Of a DNA stretch of 60,812 bases, positions 42,901-51,923 are shown one piece after another. Every line of letters starts with the position of its first letter. The first letter of the stretch is position 1. Source of the DNA: UBA7862 sp050872785 (GTDB lineage Bacteria > Bacillota > Clostridia > Christensenellales > UBA1242); contig JBNMHO010000006.1 in the NCBI GenBank assembly GCA_050872785.1, forward strand, positions 1 through 60,812, written 5' to 3'. The notes beneath the pieces were generated by a model. The model made no database searches. It was not told the origin of the DNA and saw only the letters and a program-made list of their open reading frames with translations. The position numbers and the translations under genes are program-made.

Positions 42901-43504
42901 CAATCGCTTTATTGTCTTCCTTTTTGTAGCAAGAAAGGGCTATGCTTGAAAGATATTTTTCCCTATCCACTATTCCAGTCAAGAAATCTTGCAGTGAAAG
43001 CACACTTGATTTCAGTCCTTCAAACTTTCTTCCGCCACCAAAACTTGAGGACAAAAGAACAAACTCCTTGTCCCCACTTTCGGCATATTGTTTTATTGTT
43101 TTGTCAAGGGCCTTTGATTTAAGAAAGTTTGACGAATTGTCGTCAAGCACTGCAAAATTTGGCTTAATATTCGCCAAAAAGAAGAATTTTCGCAGCATTT
43201 TTGCACAAAAAGCGTGAATTGTGCTTATATCCCCCAGCGGAAGTTTGGCTAGTTGCTTCGCCACAAACTTATTGTCTTTTGCAGATTTTGACAAGGTGTC
43301 TTTCAGCCTTATTTTCATTTCCGCACTGGCACTTTCGGTGAAAGTTATAACAAGAAGATTTGTAATATCCACGTGTTCGTCTTCAATAAGTCGTGCAATT
43401 TTTTCAATGACAGTCATTGTTTTGCCGCTGCCCGCAGATGCCGAAACAAGCAAATTATCACTATCGCACGCAAGCACTTGTTCTTGGTCGTCAGTCCACT
43501 TCAT
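39911..43504 (-). CDS. addA: ATP-dependent helicase/nuclease subunit A (AddA)
   Basis: 1197 residues. UvrD-like 3'-5' helicase plus RecB-type nuclease of AddAB, which resects double-strand breaks for RecA. Walker A SASAGSGKT at 21-29, ISTIHAFCAKMLR, VDEYQDINYVQ (Walker B), TIHASKGLEYPIVFVAG and YVALTRAKNHLIV are helicase motifs. The C-terminal TFLVDYKTTKASRPEQL holds the nuclease aspartate and lysine. A low-complexity Asn/Lys insert lies near 690-730 (NANDVLTQNANGNDNNIS). The start overlaps the addB end by four bases. Confidence 0.97.
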   Translation of the reverse strand: MKWTDDQEQVLACDSDNLLVSASAGSGKTMTVIEKIARLIEDEHVDITNLLVITFTESASAEMKIRLKDTLSKSAKDNKFVAKQLAKLPLGDISTIHAFCAKMLRKFFFLANIKPNFAVLDDNSSNFLKSKALDKTIKQYAESGDKEFVLLSSSFGGGRKFEGLKSSVLSLQDFLTGIVDREKYLSSIALSCYKKEDNKAIAFLNDYVLRNVKFLERRIKEKQTAAQKENAPYFVEFLQAAQAQLATVSSAKDFWTMIASLHKMSLPRLTNKKLSDEENSFKDDFKPFWTDVQDRLKSIKQYVPLRTQEEALIEFEKTSQLVGKLIEVEQVFEKHYEAQKNKRNGLDFADLERKFLEICKLDEVQNTLTFSHVFVDEYQDINYVQEEIISRLIKHAKLVMVGDVKQSIYAFRNSTPEIFSYKSADYKTNETHGSLKLLNDNFRSDSTILQFSNEIFSKCMTLDFGGIDYKECGMFRGLAKYEHVSPMSVVEVNLINTNKEKDDEEAPVELPEVYSISKDKMLYEQEISETKCEGLLIAQKILDMLKNDYQTYDAKEQKAKKITFGDIAVLCRNNETLKQISKVLTDLKVPTKINTKDNVYQNKDVAPLLSILKLAGNFHDDLSLATVLLSPFANLTETELATIRTTCPDEKYFYQAVKNFLLIFDENSNIKKDDFDKNANDVLTQNANGNDNNISKKCKKINEKDIKNGQKIAEKIRKFCDFLNIIREKLIYNSLHEILNFACDSVGYFDYLTSLPDGFAREKIVRDFVESFEGSDYNYDLVSFLDFVKNYAFEGRFASMLATSDNGVTLSTIHASKGLEYPIVFVAGCGNNFPTKTFREAILKDKTFGLGMQTFDEISFSKSTNLARNCILLSKRRSERCEELRLLYVALTRAKNHLIVIGENKDLFVAENDDAEGAGNYLNWILSYLKPAERASLMIGKKEIIKTLSGGEVKLQVYELDDFRFDDTKSRQIIFPKDDKSLTETIRKNMLLKMPKPCNIALKNSVSSLLAEHSSDEESLNLTPKKLSVFESKNSKIDMGKLGTLYHKIMEKIDFDSPLEREDFDKILSDINLSDEYKKLVNFEKISLCENNLKKLGKLIVARELPFISFLPYNQLFGEGTDKKILVQGVADMLLSDGNRTFLVDYKTTKASRPEQLVEKYKVQLMLYKTCLEHALNQVIDGAYIYSFSLDRLIKVL

Positions 43505-46500
43505 CTTTCACCTCCCACAAAATTTTCTATTGTTATATCCACTTTTGGCGAGCGTTTTTCGTTTCCAAAAAGTTTGTCAAATCGGCAGAGTGCAGAGTAT
43601 TCGCACCTTGCACATGGGTCGTCTGGCAAGCATAGTGGGCTTGGCTCAATTATGCAATTTGAAATATCGCTACACGCAGATGAAATTATGTCAAAAGCAT
43701 ATTGCGAAAGTTTGTCCATTTGAAAACTATCCACAACTTTTGAATATCTTGTATGAAGCATATCTCCAGTCTCTTTTGCGAGTTTAACTTCCACAACATC
43801 ACTTGTCTTTTCACCATGCCCTAATCTATTGTCACTTGCAGAAATAACCTCAATATCATCAAGCGTTCTACCTTTTAGTGAATATCTAGATTGAAGCGTT
43901 GTCTTTTCGTCTGCAAAGCCCGCTTTAATTGGCAAATAATATGCACCCGCTGGTTTTAGTTTAAGAGAATTTTGAACAGTCTTTATGTAGGCTTCAAGTT
44001 GCACTTTTTTGCCAAAAAATAGTTCCTTGAGTGATGTGTCGCACACACCCGTTTTGTAATCAATCACTCGGAAGAAATCTTTGAAAATGTCAATTCTGTC
44101 CACTTGTCCCACAAGAGAGATTATTTTCCCTTTTGCCCTGATTTTAAGTGCTTTTATCTTACTTTTATCGTCAAATCGCATTTCAAAATATTTTGGGCTG
44201 AAACTTGACACCTTGGCTTGTTCGTTAAGAGCCAAAGCAAATCTTTTTGCCTCATTTTGAAGATTTTTTATAAGCACAGCATTTTTGCCATTTGCTTGCA
44301 GTGACAGATATTTATCCTTTGAAATTATGTAATCAAAAATTTCGTCCGTTTTTTTCAAAACAATGTCATTTCCTTGTGGAAGTGTAATGTTTTTAAGCAA
44401 TAAACACGCCACCTCGTGCAAAATATTTCCCACATTCAATGCGTCAAAAACACCTTCTTCTTTTTGCCCCAGTCGCAAGCCATATCGCACAAAATGTAGA
44501 TATGGGCAAAGCATAAAACACTCAATTTGCGACACGCTTGTTTTGTTCTGCAAAAAGAATGGGGACGTGTTTAGTTTTGGGTGGTTTTCAAAATTAAATC
44601 TTTCAAGATAGTCGCTGTCTAAGTCATCTTTTAATGCATTATACAGCGAACTGTCAAGTGAATTTAAGTCGCATGAGCCGTCTGAAAATGTCCTTAATTC
44701 TCGTGTCAAAATTTGCTTGCAAAGAGGCTTTGAAGACATAGCCACACTTCTTGGCAATGTGTTAAATTCATATTGTGGAATAGGCGAGAATTTGCCGTCA
44801 TTTTCCACAACAAACATTTTTCTTATTTCAGCCAAAAGTCGAGATTGAGTGCCTATTATGTTGCTTGACAAAAACAGTCCCTTCTGTGGTCTAAGCAACA
44901 GTTCATAAGACTTAAATCTTTCCTTTTGATTGAGTTCAAAAATTGTTGGCTCAAGTTTGAAACTTGCTTCAAGTTTGGATATTTCTTGGTCGCTGACAAG
45001 TCCGCAGTCGGTGATATTCTTTGGAAAAGAGCCTTCACTCATATTGAGAATAAAGCCATAATCTCGCCCTTCAAAAAAGCTTGCACTCGTATCCCCCACA
45101 AAAACTGCATCGCATGACAATGGAGTGGTGGAAATTTTGACGCTAGAAAGTCCGACTTTAAGTGTGGAATAAAACATTTTATGGTCACATTCCTCGTCAC
45201 CCAAAAGACTGTTTATTTGCTCCAAAATATCCTCAAACGCATCATAATATTGCTCAAAAAGTTTTGATTGTTTTATATTCCCTTTTTGGAAAAAGTCCAG
45301 TGACATGTTTTCCAACTTTTCTTTTAAGTTAAGGGTGCTTGCTAGTGACTTATATGCTGCAACAAAATTTCCAAAAGTTTCGCTTTGAGAAATTTCATCT
45401 ACAAAGATTGCCATGCAAGTTTTAAGTTGTTCTCGAACTTTTGAAAACCCTTCAAAATATTCGCTTGTTTCATAGTTTTTGTCCAGCGACCAAAAGTCGT
45501 CAATGGAATAGCAAAGAGTGTAGTCTTCGTAATCTTCTACGTCTTCAAAGTTTGCTCCAAAAAGTGAATTTTTAAGAACTCTTAAAGTTGTTTTTTGAGA
45601 AAAGTTTTCTTGCATCATTTCAAAAATGCCGTCAACAAATTGTGGCAAAATTGTCTTTGAAAAATCTTGTGGCAAGTCTATAAAATAGTTTATGTCATTT
45701 TTAAAAAATTCCCGTTCCAAAATTTCCCGTTTTGAAGCGAGGTTTGGCACGGCTACAAAGATGTGTTCAAATCCCGCCCCCTCCCGCACTAGGGATCTAA
45801 TTTCACCCACGCAAAATTGCACTTCTTCAAGAAAATTCTTGCCTTGAAAAATTGTCACTGGGCTTTTTTCAACTTTCATGCTGCTTGGCGAAAAGGAAAA
45901 GAGATTGTCGGATAAAAATTCAAATTCTTTGTTCCTTGTGCCCTCAGAAGAAATAATCTTTGCATTTGGAAGCATTTTAAGGACGCTTTCTGCAAAGTTT
46001 TTTACATAAATATGTTCGTTTGTTGGGTTGTCTGGATAGGTCAATGCAACACAAAATTTCTTGCACACTTTTGCACAAGCAGACATAACGGCAAAGCCTT
46101 GATAAGTCCAGCCGTCAAAGTTTGTTATGTAAAGATTTGAGTTCTTTATAAGTTCGCTTTTGGCTATTTCGTTCTCCAGCATATTAAGCCTGTCCAAACT
46201 GTCACAAAGTCCTCTTTGACTAAGTGCTTTTTGATACTCGCCATATATTAAAGAAATGTCAGCGAGTTTGTTTGCCAAAAGGTCGTCGCACTCAGCTTTG
46301 CACACTTCTTCTGGTGACACTTTGCAACTCTTAAACTGTGCTATCGTGCCAAAGATTGTTTGAGCCAAGTCTGCCGAAAGCCCTTTGCCAAAATACTTTA
46401 GTTTTTCCCTATTTTGCGTAAGAATTTTTTGAATAAGCATGACGCTTGTGTTTTTGGAAATTACAGAAACGTTGGGCAGAATTCTGCTTGACAATCTTGA

Positions 46501-46731
46501 AATGGTCACAACTTCTATGTCGCAAGTGGAAGATATGTTAAGTTGTTCAAAAATCTTCTTTTCGCACACAACAGTCATTCTGTCTGGCACGACAACAATT
46601 CTGTGTCCGCTATCTCCCCCCACAAGTTCTATTGTCTTGTGCAAAAGGTCATCACTCGTCTTGCCAAAAATCACCACTTGTTCGTGGTGTGAATTTTGAA
46701 TACTTTTTCTCTCAAACTCTCTTTTGTCCAT
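43501..46731 (-). CDS. addB: ATP-dependent helicase/nuclease subunit B (AddB)
   Basis: 1076 residues. Partner of AddA, with an inactive helicase-like fold for Chi recognition and a C-terminal RecB nuclease (FFRVIDYKTG). The iron-sulfur staple is visible as one Cys in ECFMLCPYLHFVRYG and the C-terminal CARCEYSALC (C-x2-C-x5-C). The N-terminal P-loop found in many AddB proteins is not intact here: the region reads VVIFGKTSDDLL. VVVPDRMTVVCEKKIF follows as expected. AAAGGA precedes the ATG. Confidence 0.95.
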   Translation of the reverse strand: MDKREFERKSIQNSHHEQVVIFGKTSDDLLHKTIELVGGDSGHRIVVVPDRMTVVCEKKIFEQLNISSTCDIEVVTISRLSSRILPNVSVISKNTSVMLIQKILTQNREKLKYFGKGLSADLAQTIFGTIAQFKSCKVSPEEVCKAECDDLLANKLADISLIYGEYQKALSQRGLCDSLDRLNMLENEIAKSELIKNSNLYITNFDGWTYQGFAVMSACAKVCKKFCVALTYPDNPTNEHIYVKNFAESVLKMLPNAKIISSEGTRNKEFEFLSDNLFSFSPSSMKVEKSPVTIFQGKNFLEEVQFCVGEIRSLVREGAGFEHIFVAVPNLASKREILEREFFKNDINYFIDLPQDFSKTILPQFVDGIFEMMQENFSQKTTLRVLKNSLFGANFEDVEDYEDYTLCYSIDDFWSLDKNYETSEYFEGFSKVREQLKTCMAIFVDEISQSETFGNFVAAYKSLASTLNLKEKLENMSLDFFQKGNIKQSKLFEQYYDAFEDILEQINSLLGDEECDHKMFYSTLKVGLSSVKISTTPLSCDAVFVGDTSASFFEGRDYGFILNMSEGSFPKNITDCGLVSDQEISKLEASFKLEPTIFELNQKERFKSYELLLRPQKGLFLSSNIIGTQSRLLAEIRKMFVVENDGKFSPIPQYEFNTLPRSVAMSSKPLCKQILTRELRTFSDGSCDLNSLDSSLYNALKDDLDSDYLERFNFENHPKLNTSPFFLQNKTSVSQIECFMLCPYLHFVRYGLRLGQKEEGVFDALNVGNILHEVACLLLKNITLPQGNDIVLKKTDEIFDYIISKDKYLSLQANGKNAVLIKNLQNEAKRFALALNEQAKVSSFSPKYFEMRFDDKSKIKALKIRAKGKIISLVGQVDRIDIFKDFFRVIDYKTGVCDTSLKELFFGKKVQLEAYIKTVQNSLKLKPAGAYYLPIKAGFADEKTTLQSRYSLKGRTLDDIEVISASDNRLGHGEKTSDVVEVKLAKETGDMLHTRYSKVVDSFQMDKLSQYAFDIISSACSDISNCIIEPSPLCLPDDPCARCEYSALCRFDKLFGNEKRSPKVDITIENFVGGER

Positions 46732-46788
46732 AAAATATCCTTTTCTTCCCTATTTTAGCAAAAAAAAGACAAAAGATAAAGTTATTTT

Positions 46789-47100
46789 TCACTTGCGGGC
46801 AAGTTTTTTGAGAAGTCGAGCAATTTTCTCTTGCTGACTTGCGACAATGTTTTCAAGATATTTTGTCCGCTCTGTTTGCTTTTTAAGTTTTTCTTCTGCC
46901 AGTTGCAAATCTACAAGGGTGGAGCGAAAGTTATCTTGTGCCATGGCACATTCCCGTTTTAAATCGCCTTCAACTTGTGTTATTGCATATCTTTTAACAA
47001 TTTTAACAAGTCCCGAAAAAAGTGCATTTATCTCTTGGTCGCCAATGCTTTTTGCGTATTTACTCTTTGCCTTTTCAAAATCTATCAAAGTCTTCTCCAT
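46789..47100 (-). CDS. Small coiled-coil protein
   Basis: 103 residues; not recognised. Almost wholly helical, with a coiled coil over about 50-100 (LVDLQLAEEKLKKQTERTK, then VASQQEKIARLLKKLARK) and no membrane segment. I start at the ATG at 47100, with GGGGGA upstream. A longer reading frame adds 20 unconvincing hydrophobic residues. It lies 57 bases upstream of addB and could be co-transcribed. Confidence 0.65.
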   Translation of the reverse strand: MEKTLIDFEKAKSKYAKSIGDQEINALFSGLVKIVKRYAITQVEGDLKRECAMAQDNFRSTLVDLQLAEEKLKKQTERTKYLENIVASQQEKIARLLKKLARK

Positions 47101-47284
47101 ATTTTCCCCCACAAAAAATATTGCCAAATACTCACAATTTAAACCTACAAAAATTGTCAAATGACGGCTCTTTGTGCCGCAAAATCATATCTTCCCGCAA
47201 GGAAAAATACAAATATATAAATGCAATAATTTGTTATGTAGAAAAAAATATATATCAAATTTTTAGCAAAGATAAGGAGAAATT

Positions 47285-48277
47285 ATGCAGAAAAATTTAC
47301 ATATAAAGCCGAGCTTTGACGCACTTGTAGAAATTGAAAACAAGTCTTTTGAAATGGACAAAAACAAAATTACAACACTTATGTGTTCAACAGACAAAAA
47401 TGTGACAAAGATAAAATTTTATCCGCTGGACAATCAAAACAAGACGTCAATTCCGTTTAGTGTTTTAGTAAATCTTGAAAGTTGTTCTGTATCAAATAAT
47501 GCAGAAAACGGGTGCCGAAATGTCACTGTCACAAAATATCCGCATGACAACATTTTGCTTGAAGTGGAGCCATTTTTGCTTTATGACACACCCATTGGCG
47601 AACATAAAAAAGAAGTGACTTGTGGGAGCGAAAATTGCACCATTTTTTACACTCGAGGTGACTCTGGGCTTGTAAAAGTGGAAAACAAAACGGATATGTT
47701 GCAATTTAGATTTTCAAAAGGAATAGTGACACTTGACGCACGAGCGAGCAAGGGGAAAATTCTCATTTGGGCAGAAAACATGAACAAAAAATATTCCATT
47801 GCGCTTATTTCACTAGAAAATCACAAATTTGAACTGGAACGGTTTGAAAATGTGGATATTTTGGAAGAAAACGGCAAAGTTATAAAGACTTTTCGCAATT
47901 TACACACAGCTTCTGGGCATGGAATTGTGGGCGAATATGGCGTAACACTTGCTGGCAAATATAAACTTGCAAAAATAGGTGATAAAACTTCCCCTCATAT
48001 CAGCCCAAAACTCGTGCCATATTATTTTCTTGACGCTGTTCGTGTGAAAGATTTTGACTTGGCTAGAAGTTATCTATCTTCTACTCTATCTCAGGCTTTA
48101 GATAACAAACATTTAGAAAAGTTTTTTGGCGAGTTCAAAAACTTTGGGCAAAATTTGGGCGAAAACATTTTTCCCGAAGATGTGGCTCTTTTTTATGACG
48201 AAAACGACATTCAAGTGGCAAAAGTGTTTCATTTTGAACTAAAAGACGACAAAATTGCAGATATAACGGAAATTTAA
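47285..48277 (+). CDS. Hypothetical protein, 330 residues
   Basis: Not recognised. Soluble, beta-rich first two-thirds with alternating strands (SFDALVEIENKSFEMDKNK, ITFTRGD-like segments and KGKILIWAENMNKKYSIALI), and a helical C-terminal third (FDLARSYLSSTLSQALDN, HLEKFFGEFKNFGQNLG). No signal peptide. AAGGAG lies six bases before the ATG. It is divergent from the coiled-coil gene and upstream of the protease gene, with 123 bases between. Confidence 0.7.
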   Translation: MQKNLHIKPSFDALVEIENKSFEMDKNKITTLMCSTDKNVTKIKFYPLDNQNKTSIPFSVLVNLESCSVSNNAENGCRNVTVTKYPHDNILLEVEPFLLYDTPIGEHKKEVTCGSENCTIFYTRGDSGLVKVENKTDMLQFRFSKGIVTLDARASKGKILIWAENMNKKYSIALISLENHKFELERFENVDILEENGKVIKTFRNLHTASGHGIVGEYGVTLAGKYKLAKIGDKTSPHISPKLVPYYFLDAVRVKDFDLARSYLSSTLSQALDNKHLEKFFGEFKNFGQNLGENIFPEDVALFYDENDIQVAKVFHFELKDDKIADITEI

Positions 48278-48348
48278 TCTTTAAAACCCATTTTATGAAG
48301 TAATTATACTAAAATAGGATATATGTAGTTTAATTTGCCTTAAAATAT

Positions 48349-48377
48349 TTGTCTTTTTTATAAAAAATTGCTAAAAT
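48349..48377 (+). promoter_or_regulatory. Promoter of the YugP-type protease gene
   Basis: TTGTCT (48349-48354), 17-base spacer, TAAAAT (48372-48377), 23 bases before the ATG. Confidence 0.65.
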
Positions 48378-48400
48378 ACTCTAAATCATAGGAGAAAATT

Positions 48401-49132
48401 ATGTTTTATTCAGCCTATTGGCAATATTATTTGATGGGAATTATACTTCTTCCCGGCTTGTTATTTGCGATGTATGCACAGTGGAAAGTGTCGTCAACTT
48501 ATGCAAAATATAGAAAAGTTATGAGTCAAAAGCAAGTGTGTGCTGGTGACTTTGTTCGAAGTCTTCTTCCAACGTGTGGGCTAACTCATTTGACAGTCAA
48601 GAAAATCTCTGGCGAACTTACAGACCATTATGACCCACGAAGCGAAGAAATTTGCTTATCTGACGGGGTGTATGACTCTCAATCTGTTGCAAGCCTTGGC
48701 ATTGCTTGTCACGAACTTGGTCACGCACTTCAAAAGAAAGAAAAATATGCACCTTATCAAATAAGACGCATATTGGTGCCAGTTACAAACATCGCTTCCA
48801 CACTTCTTTGGCCACTTGTTGTCATTGGACTTATCTTTAACATTGCAGCCACAGACGGCAGCCTTGTTGGGAACATCTTCCTTTGGAGCGGAATTGGCTT
48901 CTTTGGCTTTGCAGTGCTTTTTAACTTGGCAACCTTGCCCGTAGAATTTGACGCTTCCAGAAGGTCACTCAGAATTCTCGAATCCACTGGAACCTTGAAC
49001 GAAGAAGAACTTGACCAAACTCGAGAAGTCCTCCGTGCCGCTGCCCTAACCTATGTTGCCGCCCTTGTTGTGTCCATTCTCAACTTTCTCCGCTTCCTTA
49101 TTGTCATTCTAAGCAAACGAAATAGAAGATAA
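48401..49132 (+). CDS. yugP: YugP-family zinc metallopeptidase, membrane-bound
   Basis: 243 residues. One N-terminal helix (about 8-28), an intracellular or peripheral catalytic part and three helices at about 122-148, 155-178 and 220-240. The zinc motif HELGH is at 104-108 (IACHELGHALQKKEKYAPYQ), followed by EFDASRRSL with the third ligand Glu. This is the neutral zinc metallopeptidase family 2 layout. The substrate is unknown. GGAG precedes the ATG. Confidence 0.9.
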   Translation: MFYSAYWQYYLMGIILLPGLLFAMYAQWKVSSTYAKYRKVMSQKQVCAGDFVRSLLPTCGLTHLTVKKISGELTDHYDPRSEEICLSDGVYDSQSVASLGIACHELGHALQKKEKYAPYQIRRILVPVTNIASTLLWPLVVIGLIFNIAATDGSLVGNIFLWSGIGFFGFAVLFNLATLPVEFDASRRSLRILESTGTLNEEELDQTREVLRAAALTYVAALVVSILNFLRFLIVILSKRNRR

Positions 49133-49195
49133 AACAGAAATATTTTGAATGTAAATCTCAACAAAGATATTAAAACAAAAAAACAATTATATAAG

Positions 49196-49225
49196 CAAAA
49201 AACACCACAAAAAGTGGTGTTTTTT
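49196..49225. terminator. Bidirectional terminator between yugP and the amidase gene
   Basis: AAAAACACCAC-AAAAA-GTGGTGTTTTTT, a perfect stem with A and T tails, between two convergent genes. Confidence 0.92.
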
Positions 49226-49327
49226 ACTATCATTTCTACTTTATTCTACAACTACTATGATATTAAAATCAGTAAATCAATTTCGATTGTCGCCAACATT
49301 TTTATTTCTTCTTTCTTATTTTTTATT

Positions 49328-50020
49328 TTACTTGTAGTTTAGGTATTTCACAATTCCACAGGCTATGGCATAGCAGAGTTTGGTTTGATAGGCTTTGGTC
49401 TGAAGTAGGGCTTCTTCTTGAGGGTTGCTGAGGAAGCCACATTCCACAAGCACTGAGGGAATGTCGGTGCAATTTACTATGTAATAATCTCCCACTTTGG
49501 CGGTCTTTTTCGCTCCCTCAATTTGCACGCCGAGTTCTTGTTGCACGCAAGTGGCAAACTTTTCGCCTTCTTCACTGCCTTTTTTAAAAAATGTTTGAGC
49601 CCCCGAACAACTGGCCAGTGGAAAACTGTTCATATGCAATGACACGACAAGAGTTGGGTTGCTTTCTTCAATAATTTCCTTTCTTCTCTTCATATCACTC
49701 TTTTTTAGGTTCTTTTGGCTAGGGTCATACAATCCATTGCCGTCATTTCGTGTAAGTCTGACAGAAACACCCATATTTTCAAGTTGTTTGGCAAGGTTTT
49801 GAGCAAAAGTCAAGTTTAACTCGCTTTCATAAACACCTGTCATTTTTCCAACACAGCCGCCATCAATTCCGCCATGACCAGCGTCAATAACCACCACACA
49901 TTCGCCTTTTGGCATATATCCCACATCTTTTACAGCAAAAAAAGTTCCGCACGCACCCACCACTGCAACCAGAATTAAAACCGCAACAACTATCCATTTT
50001 CTTTTCAAACAAAAAATCAT
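49328..50020 (-). CDS. cwlD: N-acetylmuramoyl-L-alanine amidase, CwlD-like
   Basis: 230 residues. A signal anchor (about 7-30) precedes an Amidase_3 domain. The zinc ligands are His49 in DAGHGGIDGG, Glu65 in GVYESELN and a His in VVSLHMNSF; the catalytic Glu is in PSVLVECGFLSN. CwlD makes muramic-delta-lactam in the spore cortex in spore formers, and the size and anchor fit. A vegetative amidase cannot be excluded. GAGGA precedes the ATG. Confidence 0.88.
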   Translation of the reverse strand: MIFCLKRKWIVVAVLILVAVVGACGTFFAVKDVGYMPKGECVVVIDAGHGGIDGGCVGKMTGVYESELNLTFAQNLAKQLENMGVSVRLTRNDGNGLYDPSQKNLKKSDMKRRKEIIEESNPTLVVSLHMNSFPLASCSGAQTFFKKGSEEGEKFATCVQQELGVQIEGAKKTAKVGDYYIVNCTDIPSVLVECGFLSNPQEEALLQTKAYQTKLCYAIACGIVKYLNYK

Positions 50021-50222
50021 AATATCCTCAAAATATTTTATTAAAAAGAGTGCTGTTATATGCAGAATTTGTCATTTTTGACATTTTACAATATTAGTTT
50101 TATATTTTTCTCGAATTTTTGGTGATTGTTTGTGATTTTTGCGATGAAAAACATAAGAAATCGTTTTTTTGCTTATAAATTTGTTATTTTCTACAAAAAA
50201 ATGAGTTTTTTACCCATAAACA

Positions 50223-50251
50223 TTGCAAAAAAGTCATTTGTATGTTAAAAT
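50223..50251 (+). promoter_or_regulatory. Promoter of the membrane/zinc-ribbon gene
   Basis: TTGCAA (50223-50228), 17-base spacer, TAAAAT (50246-50251), about 52 bases before the ATG. Confidence 0.6.
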
Positions 50252-50303
50252 AAAGTATAAATATGAGATAAAGGTTTAATTTTATCCATAAATGGAGGGA
50301 AAT

Positions 50304-50810
50304 ATGGGAGAAATGAAAGGTAAATTTGCCAACGAAGAAATGTATAAAAGGTGGAAAAGAAGACTTATTGTCATTGGTTCAATTTTGCTTGCAGTGGGAA
50401 TTCCACTTCTTATTGTAGGAGTTGTCAACTTTGCAAAAATGTTTATTGCTATGGGTAGTAGCGACAACAGTCAACAAGCAATTTCAAGCAACAGCGGAAA
50501 AGGTATTTTGGGATTTTTCTTAATGGCTGCTGGTTTGTTTAGCACGTTCTATGGAGTTGGGTTCTTTAGAAGGGCTTTCATTCGTGAAATTACATCTTTC
50601 GGTGCGGCAACAGTTGCTCCTGTGGCAAAAGACGTTGTGGACTACTCCGCAGAGGAAATTACACCAAGTGTTGCAAAGTCAGTTAAGAATATTACAGAAG
50701 CGGTTAAAGAAGGCATTGTAGGCGAAGAGGATAAGTACTGCTCTGAATGTGGTGCAAAAAATAAAAAATCTTCAAACTTCTGCTCAAAATGTGGCAAAAA
50801 ATTTGAATAA
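50304..50810 (+). CDS. Two-helix membrane protein with C-terminal zinc ribbon
   Basis: 168 residues; not recognised as a named family. Helices at about 20-44 and 65-88 are followed by a helical linker (PVAKDVVDYSAEEITPSVAK) and a zinc ribbon CSECGAKNKKSSNFCSKCG at the C-terminus, which is probably cytoplasmic. I start at the ATG at 50304, with GGAGG five bases upstream; an ATG four codons earlier overlaps it. Single-gene unit with its own promoter and terminator. Confidence 0.75.
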   Translation: MGEMKGKFANEEMYKRWKRRLIVIGSILLAVGIPLLIVGVVNFAKMFIAMGSSDNSQQAISSNSGKGILGFFLMAAGLFSTFYGVGFFRRAFIREITSFGAATVAPVAKDVVDYSAEEITPSVAKSVKNITEAVKEGIVGEEDKYCSECGAKNKKSSNFCSKCGKKFE

Positions 50811-50850
50811 GAAAAAAAATTAGTGACCTAACAAAAGGTCACTTTTTTTT
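50811..50850. terminator. Bidirectional terminator between the zinc-ribbon gene and tsaD
   Basis: AGTGACCT-AACAAA-AGGTCACT, a perfect eight-pair stem with eight As before and eight Ts after, between convergent genes. Confidence 0.93.
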
Positions 50851-50859
50851 ACGCAATTT

Positions 50860-51912
50860 TTATAGTGGAATATTTGACACTGCCCCAAGGTTTATGTCAC
50901 TTAGTCCAATGTCACTTATGAGATTGAAATATCCTTGACTTGCAATCATTGCTGCGTTGTCTGTGCAAAGTTTCATTTCTGGCATATACACATTGATATT
51001 CATTTTTTCTGCTTGTGTTTTAAGGGCATTTCTCAAATAACTATTTGCCGAAACACCGCCCGCAACACAAAGTTTGTTACAATTTCTTTCTTTGCATACT
51101 CTTAGGCACTTTTCAACAAGTGGGTCAAAGGCTTCCTTCTGAAATGACGCACAAACGTCTTCTACGGGGATTGTTTTTCCCTTTTGAGATAATGTGTGGA
51201 CATAGTTAATTATTGCGGTTTTAAGCCCACTAAACGAGCAATCATAACTATGCTTCAAGTTGTCTTTTACAAAGCGGATGTTTGCATTGCCCTCTTTTGC
51301 CATTTTGTCAATTTTTGGTCCCCCCGGATAGCCAAGACCCATAACTCTTGCAATTTTATCCCCCGCTTCACCCACTGCGTCATCAAGTGTTGAGCCGATT
51401 GTTTCAAAGTTTGTGTAATCTTTGGCATAGACAATGGCAGTGTGTCCGCCACTGACAATAAGTCCAACAAATGGTGGTGTTAAGTCCTTGTGAGAGATAT
51501 AATTGGCACTGACATGCCCACGAATGTGATTGACTGCAATGAGCGGAATGTTAAGGCTATATGCCAACGTTTTTGCAAATGACACGCCCACCATCAAAGC
51601 TCCAATAAGCCCCGCACCATAGGTCACAGCAATGGCGTCAATGTCTTGCAAAGTGACGTCCGCAGTTTTCAAGGCTTCGTCAAGCACTCCCATAATTGCC
51701 ATGACGTGATTTCTGCTTGCCACTTCTGGCACAACTCCGCCAAAGCGAGTATGTATGTCAATTTGCGTTGCAATTATGTTTGAAAGCACTTCTCTGCCAT
51801 TTTTTACAACAGCGACCGAAGTTTCATCACAACTGCTCTCTATTCCCAAAATTAACACATCTTTCTGAGTTTTTAGTTTTTCAACTTTCTTCTGCATTTC
51901 TTCAAAATACAT
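50860..51912 (-). CDS. tsaD: tRNA N6-threonylcarbamoyladenosine transferase TsaD
   Basis: 350 residues. Transfers the threonylcarbamoyl group to A37 of ANN-decoding tRNAs. ILGIESSCDETSVAVV, the metal-binding His129/His133 in NHIRGHVSAN, VSGGHTAIVYAKD and GGVSANSYLR are family hallmarks. An N-terminal extension of about 18 charged residues precedes the ASKHA core. It follows prfB by 11 bases in the secA-prfB-tsaD order. Confidence 0.97.
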   Translation of the reverse strand: MYFEEMQKKVEKLKTQKDVLILGIESSCDETSVAVVKNGREVLSNIIATQIDIHTRFGGVVPEVASRNHVMAIMGVLDEALKTADVTLQDIDAIAVTYGAGLIGALMVGVSFAKTLAYSLNIPLIAVNHIRGHVSANYISHKDLTPPFVGLIVSGGHTAIVYAKDYTNFETIGSTLDDAVGEAGDKIARVMGLGYPGGPKIDKMAKEGNANIRFVKDNLKHSYDCSFSGLKTAIINYVHTLSQKGKTIPVEDVCASFQKEAFDPLVEKCLRVCKERNCNKLCVAGGVSANSYLRNALKTQAEKMNINVYMPEMKLCTDNAAMIASQGYFNLISDIGLSDINLGAVSNIPL

Positions 51913-51923
51913 TTTTCACCGCC

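Noticed and set aside
50060..50090. TGTCA-TTTT-TGACA inverted repeat upstream of the amidase gene as an operator
   Set aside because: Five-base arms in AT-rich DNA are easily met by chance, and no matching regulator is in the window.
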